This document shows, one piece after another, positions 5,634-8,435 of a stretch of DNA of 8,435 nucleotides. Position numbers and translations under genes: made by a program. Each line of letters begins with the position of its first letter. The first letter of the stretch is position 1. The notes under the pieces are model-generated. The model was not told the DNA's origin and did not search any database. It saw only the letters and a list, made by a program, of their open reading frames with translations. Location of the stretch: the NCBI GenBank assembly GCA_018716365.1, contig DVKA01000034.1, positions 1 to 8,435 of the forward strand, written 5' to 3'. Source of the DNA: Candidatus Caccocola faecipullorum. Lineage in GTDB: Bacteria > Synergistota > Synergistia > Synergistales > Synergistaceae.

Positions 5634-6197
5634 GTGGAGAAAAAGAAAATCGTAACGATACTGCTCGGAAGCCCGCGTAAGGACGGCAACACAGAGACGC
5701 TCGCCGAAGCGCTGGCCAGGGGAGCGGAAGAAAACGGCTGCGAAGTGCGCCGCGTCAGGCTTCAGGGGAAGAAGCTCAACGGCTGCCTCGACTGCCGCCA
5801 CTGCTGGGCGACAGGAACGCCCTGCGTACAGAAAGACGACATGGGCGAAATCCACGAAGCGATAGCCGCGGCCGACGTCGTCGTCCTCGCCTCGCCGCTC
5901 TACTTCTACTCGTGGAGCGCGCAGATAAAGCCGGTATGGGACAGGCTGCTTCCGTTCTTCGCCGAAAACTCGAAAATCGACGTGCGCGGGAAGAAAGCCG
6001 TGCTCATATCAGCGGCCGGCGACACCGAGGCAGAATGCTTCGACGGCCTCAAAGAATCCTTCAAGCTCGCCTGCGGCTACACGAAATGGGAGATAGCCGG
6101 AGAAATATACGCGCTCGGTATGTACCCGAAGGACGCCGTGGCGAACGAAGGACAGAAATATATAGAAGAAGCTTACGAGCTCGGAAAGAGGCTGTAA
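5634..6197 (+). CDS. Flavodoxin-fold NAD(P)H-dependent oxidoreductase with a four-cysteine (Isf-like) motif
   Basis: The 187-residue protein belongs to the NADPH-dependent FMN reductase / flavodoxin-like family (WrbA/Isf group). GSPRKDGNTETLAEAL (12-27) is the FMN phosphate-binding loop after the first beta strand. SPLYFYSWSAQIKPVWDR (87-104) is the second flavin-contact region, and ISAAGDTEAECFDGL (about 125-139) the third. Residues 51-64 read CLDCRHCWATGTPC, a CX2CX2CX6C spacing that falls within the compact 4Fe-4S motif of archaeal iron-sulfur flavoprotein, followed by the usual KDDM. The cluster is inferred, not shown; many annotated members carry this motif. No signal peptide, so cytoplasmic. 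It starts with GTG at 5634 with GGGGTGG seven to thirteen bases upstream, and is the first gene of a two-gene unit with galE, three bases away. No clear functional link to galE is visible. Electron acceptor and substrate are unknown. Confidence 0.85.
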   Translation: MEKKKIVTILLGSPRKDGNTETLAEALARGAEENGCEVRRVRLQGKKLNGCLDCRHCWATGTPCVQKDDMGEIHEAIAAADVVVLASPLYFYSWSAQIKPVWDRLLPFFAENSKIDVRGKKAVLISAAGDTEAECFDGLKESFKLACGYTKWEIAGEIYALGMYPKDAVANEGQKYIEEAYELGKRL

Positions 6198-6200
6198 ACA

Positions 6201-7172
6201 ATGAGAAACTGCGTAGTGACGGGCGGCGCCGGATACGTCGGCAGCCATTGCTGCAAGGAGCTGGCGAAGGCCGGATACAACCCTGTGACGGTGGACAACC
6301 TTTTCCGCGGCCACAGAGAGCTTGTCAAATGGGGGCCCTTCTGCGAATGCGACGTGCTCGACACGGAGCGCCTCGCAAAAATATTTGAAGAGTACAAACC
6401 CGAAGCCGTCTTTCACTTCGCGGGGCTCACGTACGTCGGCGAGTCCGTGGAAAAGCCGGAAGACTACTACCGCGTCAACACGGCGGGAACGCTCTCGCTG
6501 CTCTCCGCGATGATGCGCGGCGGCTGCGATAAAATCATTTTCTCAAGCACCGCCGCGACCTACGGCTCGCCGCTCTACACTCCGATAGACGAGAAACATC
6601 CGCAAAGCCCGATAAATCCATACGGCGCGAGCAAACTCTTCATCGAGCGCATGATGGAAGACTTCTCCGCCGCCCACGGCATAAAATTTGCGGCGCTGCG
6701 CTACTTCAACGCATCGGGAGCCGACCCGGAGTGCGAGACCGGCGAGCTGCACGAGCCGGAGACGCACCTTATCCCGCTCATAATCTTCGCAGCCCTCGGA
6801 CGGCACGAGAATATCAAAATTTTCGGCCGCGACTACGACACGCCGGACGGCACCGCCGTGCGCGACTACGTCCACGTGACGGACCTCGCCTCCGCGCACC
6901 TGAAGGCGCTCGAAAAGCTCACGTCCGACGGCAAAAACCTGAAGCTCAACCTCGGCACCGGCTCAGGCTACTCCGTGCTCGAAGTGATAAAATCCGTCGA
7001 GCGCCTCTCCGGCAAAAAAGTCCCCGCGCATGACGCCCCGCGCCGCGCCGGCGACCCTCCGGTACTCGTAGCAGACTCAGCCGCCGCGCAGCAAACACTC
7101 GGCTGGCAGCTGAACCACTCGTCGATCGACGAAATCGTGGAAACAGCGATGCGCTGGCACGAAAAGAATTAG
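6201..7172 (+). CDS. galE: UDP-glucose 4-epimerase GalE
   Basis: GalE interconverts UDP-glucose and UDP-galactose using bound NAD, supplying galactose for surface polysaccharide and for galactose use. The 323-residue length is in the short bacterial range (about 320-340). The extended SDR features are present: NAD-binding TGGAGYVGSH (7-16), VDNLFRGH (31-38), HFAGLTYVGES (72-82), the Ser/Thr catalytic position in FSSTAATYG (114-122), and YGASK with Tyr141 and Lys145. RYFNASGADP and the substrate-end AVRDYVHVTDLASAH and LNLGTGSGYSVLEV are typical GalE, as is the late RRAGDPPVLVADS. ATG at 6201 lies 3 bases after the flavoprotein stop, with AGAGG inside that gene's end as ribosome site. A strong terminator follows. 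Epimerases for other UDP-sugars look similar, but the motif set favours galE. The neighbouring glycosyltransferases fit a role in envelope glycan supply. Confidence 0.94.
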   Translation: MRNCVVTGGAGYVGSHCCKELAKAGYNPVTVDNLFRGHRELVKWGPFCECDVLDTERLAKIFEEYKPEAVFHFAGLTYVGESVEKPEDYYRVNTAGTLSLLSAMMRGGCDKIIFSSTAATYGSPLYTPIDEKHPQSPINPYGASKLFIERMMEDFSAAHGIKFAALRYFNASGADPECETGELHEPETHLIPLIIFAALGRHENIKIFGRDYDTPDGTAVRDYVHVTDLASAHLKALEKLTSDGKNLKLNLGTGSGYSVLEVIKSVERLSGKKVPAHDAPRRAGDPPVLVADSAAAQQTLGWQLNHSSIDEIVETAMRWHEKN

Positions 7173-7181
7173 CAAATCCAT

Positions 7182-7220
7182 AAAAAGCGCGTGCTTCCAT
7201 TACGAAGCACACGCTTTTTT
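7182..7220. terminator. Bidirectional rho-independent terminator between galE and the glycosyltransferase
   Basis: The left arm AAAAAGCGCGTGCTTC (7182-7197) pairs with GAAGCACACGCTTTTT (7204-7219) around the loop CATTAC, with a single C/A mismatch (7190/7211). On the plus strand the stem runs into a T-tract (7215-7220) ten bases after galE ends. On the minus strand the 7182-7186 A run gives an equivalent T-tract, so it can also end transcripts of the glycosyltransferase gene, which stops at 7257. This fits its place between converging genes. Confidence 0.92.
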
Positions 7221-7256
7221 AATAATCTTGCAAAACATATCGGGTATGTAAGAGCT

Positions 7257-8336
7257 TCAGCTCCTATAATCCTCAATGACCTTTCTATATAAGGCTATAG
7301 TCTCGGCGGCGATACGATGCACGTTAAACTCCGACGCGCTTTCAACAGCTTTCGCAGCCGTTGCGTCGAGCAGCGCTTCATTCCCAAGCACGCTACGCAG
7401 CCTTTCCGCGAGACCGCTGTCGTCGCCGGTACGCATAAACCAGCCGTTTTCGCAATCTTTAATTATATCGGGAGTTCCGCCGATATTGGTAGCTATCGAA
7501 GGCAGGCCAGCCGCCATTGCTTCAAGAAGCATCAGGCTGAATCCCTCGGGCCCCTGCGAAGGCTGTACAAAAATGTCGGCAGCCCATAACCACGGCCTAA
7601 TGTCGCTAGCATAGCCATGAAACGATGTCTTTTCGTTAAGCCCAAGCTTTTCAACAAGACTTCTGTACCTCGCCATCTCCGGCCCGTCTCCGACAAGCCA
7701 CAGGCGTGTGTCTGCCGGAGCTCCTTTTTGCAGGAAATCGGCGTACGCTTCTATAAGATATTCGAATCCCTTCCAGTCAACGAAACGCCCAGCGCCTAAG
7801 ATAACCCTTGTGCCGTCTGCCACACCGTACTTAGCACGCACCTCGTTCCGCACATCCATATCCCTGCGATAGCGCGGAATATCAATCGGATTATATACGA
7901 CGACGGCCTTTTCTGCGGGGAAACCTATTTTCAGCATATGCTCCATCACGGCAGTCGAGCACGGGAAAATCATAGAAGCGTCTTTGTAGTATTTAAGTTT
8001 CGGATATTTATCGATCGTCTCCACAACCGGAATCCCCATACGCCGGCCCCACCAGCCGCCGATAAGCGCAGCAGCCGAAAGGCGCGTATGGATAATATCC
8101 GGTTTTTCCCGCTTCAATATACGCCCAAGAGCAATATTCGTAAAAGGCAGAGCCTGCACCACCGGCGCCGCCGTTTCAAAATTCAGCCCTTCTTCCTGAA
8201 GACGCGCCGCAAGCGTGCCGCCGGGCCTGCACACTATGAAGTTATCCGTCCCCTGAATCGTAAGCTCCTTTATCAGCTGTATCCAAGTCTCGCCCCAGGC
8301 AAGCCTGTTTTCATCTACGTAATGGAGTATCTTCAC
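7257..8336 (-). CDS. GT4-family (GT-B fold) glycosyltransferase
   Basis: This 359-residue cytoplasmic enzyme has the two-domain GT-B plan and should transfer a sugar from a nucleotide-sugar donor with retention, most likely onto a lipopolysaccharide or capsule precursor. The N-terminal acceptor half has the KPDIIHTRLSAAALIG segment (78-93). The C-terminal donor half starts at ILGAGRFVDWKGFEYLIEAY (179-198), where Arg184 and Lys189 contact donor phosphates in relatives. LWLVGDGPE (212-220) follows, and PEGFSLMLLEAMAAG (263-277) holds the E-x7-E signature (Glu264, Glu272) of family GT4. No membrane segment. GTG at 8336 has a strong AGGAGGA upstream (8348-8342) and overlaps the stop of the upstream gene. 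GC in sampled lines is often near 47-53%, lower than in the left operon. Donor and acceptor cannot be told from the sequence. Confidence 0.92.
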   Translation of the reverse strand: MKILHYVDENRLAWGETWIQLIKELTIQGTDNFIVCRPGGTLAARLQEEGLNFETAAPVVQALPFTNIALGRILKREKPDIIHTRLSAAALIGGWWGRRMGIPVVETIDKYPKLKYYKDASMIFPCSTAVMEHMLKIGFPAEKAVVVYNPIDIPRYRRDMDVRNEVRAKYGVADGTRVILGAGRFVDWKGFEYLIEAYADFLQKGAPADTRLWLVGDGPEMARYRSLVEKLGLNEKTSFHGYASDIRPWLWAADIFVQPSQGPEGFSLMLLEAMAAGLPSIATNIGGTPDIIKDCENGWFMRTGDDSGLAERLRSVLGNEALLDATAAKAVESASEFNVHRIAAETIALYRKVIEDYRS

Positions 8337-8435
8337 CGTTTTCCTCCTATGCTGTGCGCGTCCAGCGCCTTATCATATATATCCTCGACTGCAGTAACCA
8401 TACTGTTCATCGTGGGAATAGATTCTAACGGGATT
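8333..8435 (-). CDS. C-terminal end of an upstream gene, perhaps another glycosyltransferase (runs off the right edge)
   Basis: The minus-strand frame is open from the window edge to TGA at 8335-8333 and gives 33 residues, including TMNSMVTAVEDIYDKALDAH and ending SIGGKR. The other two frames are closed within 100 bases. Its stop overlaps the GTG start of the glycosyltransferase in a GTGA arrangement, and the AGGAGGA for that gene lies in its last codons, so the two are almost certainly one operon. A short amphipathic helix of the form 'M...VEDIYDKAL' is common at the end of GT4 glycosyltransferases, and the context agrees, but the fragment is too short to name. Confidence 0.6.
   Translation of the reverse strand, partial: IPLESIPTMNSMVTAVEDIYDKALDAHSIGGKR

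Noticed and set aside
6173..6899. Minus-strand open frames opposite the flavoprotein and galE
   Set aside because: They overlap confidently identified genes, lack ribosome sites and show no recognisable domains.

Overview
The window looks like the chromosome of a diderm, GC-rich anaerobe. The combination of DivIVA, a YggS-like PLP protein, an orphan HlyD-like membrane protein, FolE2 and QueD in one long operon, next to envelope-sugar genes, best fits Synergistota. That placement comes from gene content and general protein appearance, not from a search. There are no rRNAs, tRNAs, CRISPR arrays, insertion sequences or phage genes. Coding density is about 95%, and the many other long open frames in the GC-rich part are mirror images of the real genes.

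Left part, 1-5452, minus strand: eight genes form what appears to be one transcription unit, read from right to left: queD, folE2, an RlmI-like rRNA methyltransferase, a HAD phosphatase, a HlyD-like membrane protein, a yggS-type PLP protein, divIVA and the start of recG (cut by the window edge). Five junctions overlap or are only a few bases apart, and the widest gap is 28 bases. The first two enzymes are consecutive steps toward 7-deazaguanine (queuosine): FolE2 makes dihydroneopterin triphosphate from GTP and QueD turns it into carboxy-tetrahydropterin. The rest covers ribosome modification, metabolite dephosphorylation, the cell-division neighbourhood (YggS/DivIVA) and DNA repair.

Middle, 5453-5633: an AT-rich divergent promoter region. 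It holds a minus-strand extended -10, a plus-strand consensus -10, two palindromes sharing the half-site TTAG that sit on the two promoters, and a long imperfect hairpin at the 5' end of the predicted queD transcript. This is the least explained part of the window.

Right part, 5634-8435: on the plus strand, a flavodoxin-fold NAD(P)H oxidoreductase with a four-cysteine cluster motif is followed after 3 bases by galE (UDP-glucose 4-epimerase). A strong hairpin terminator that works in both directions separates galE from a convergent minus-strand pair: a GT4-family glycosyltransferase and, upstream of it, the tail of another gene whose stop overlaps the glycosyltransferase start. GalE and the glycosyltransferases suggest the edge of a surface polysaccharide or lipopolysaccharide locus. 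The glycosyltransferase end is visibly less GC-rich than the left operon.

I found no clearly new enzymatic system. The best leads are the divergent control region and the orphan HlyD-like gene inside a slimmed-down yggS-divIVA cluster.
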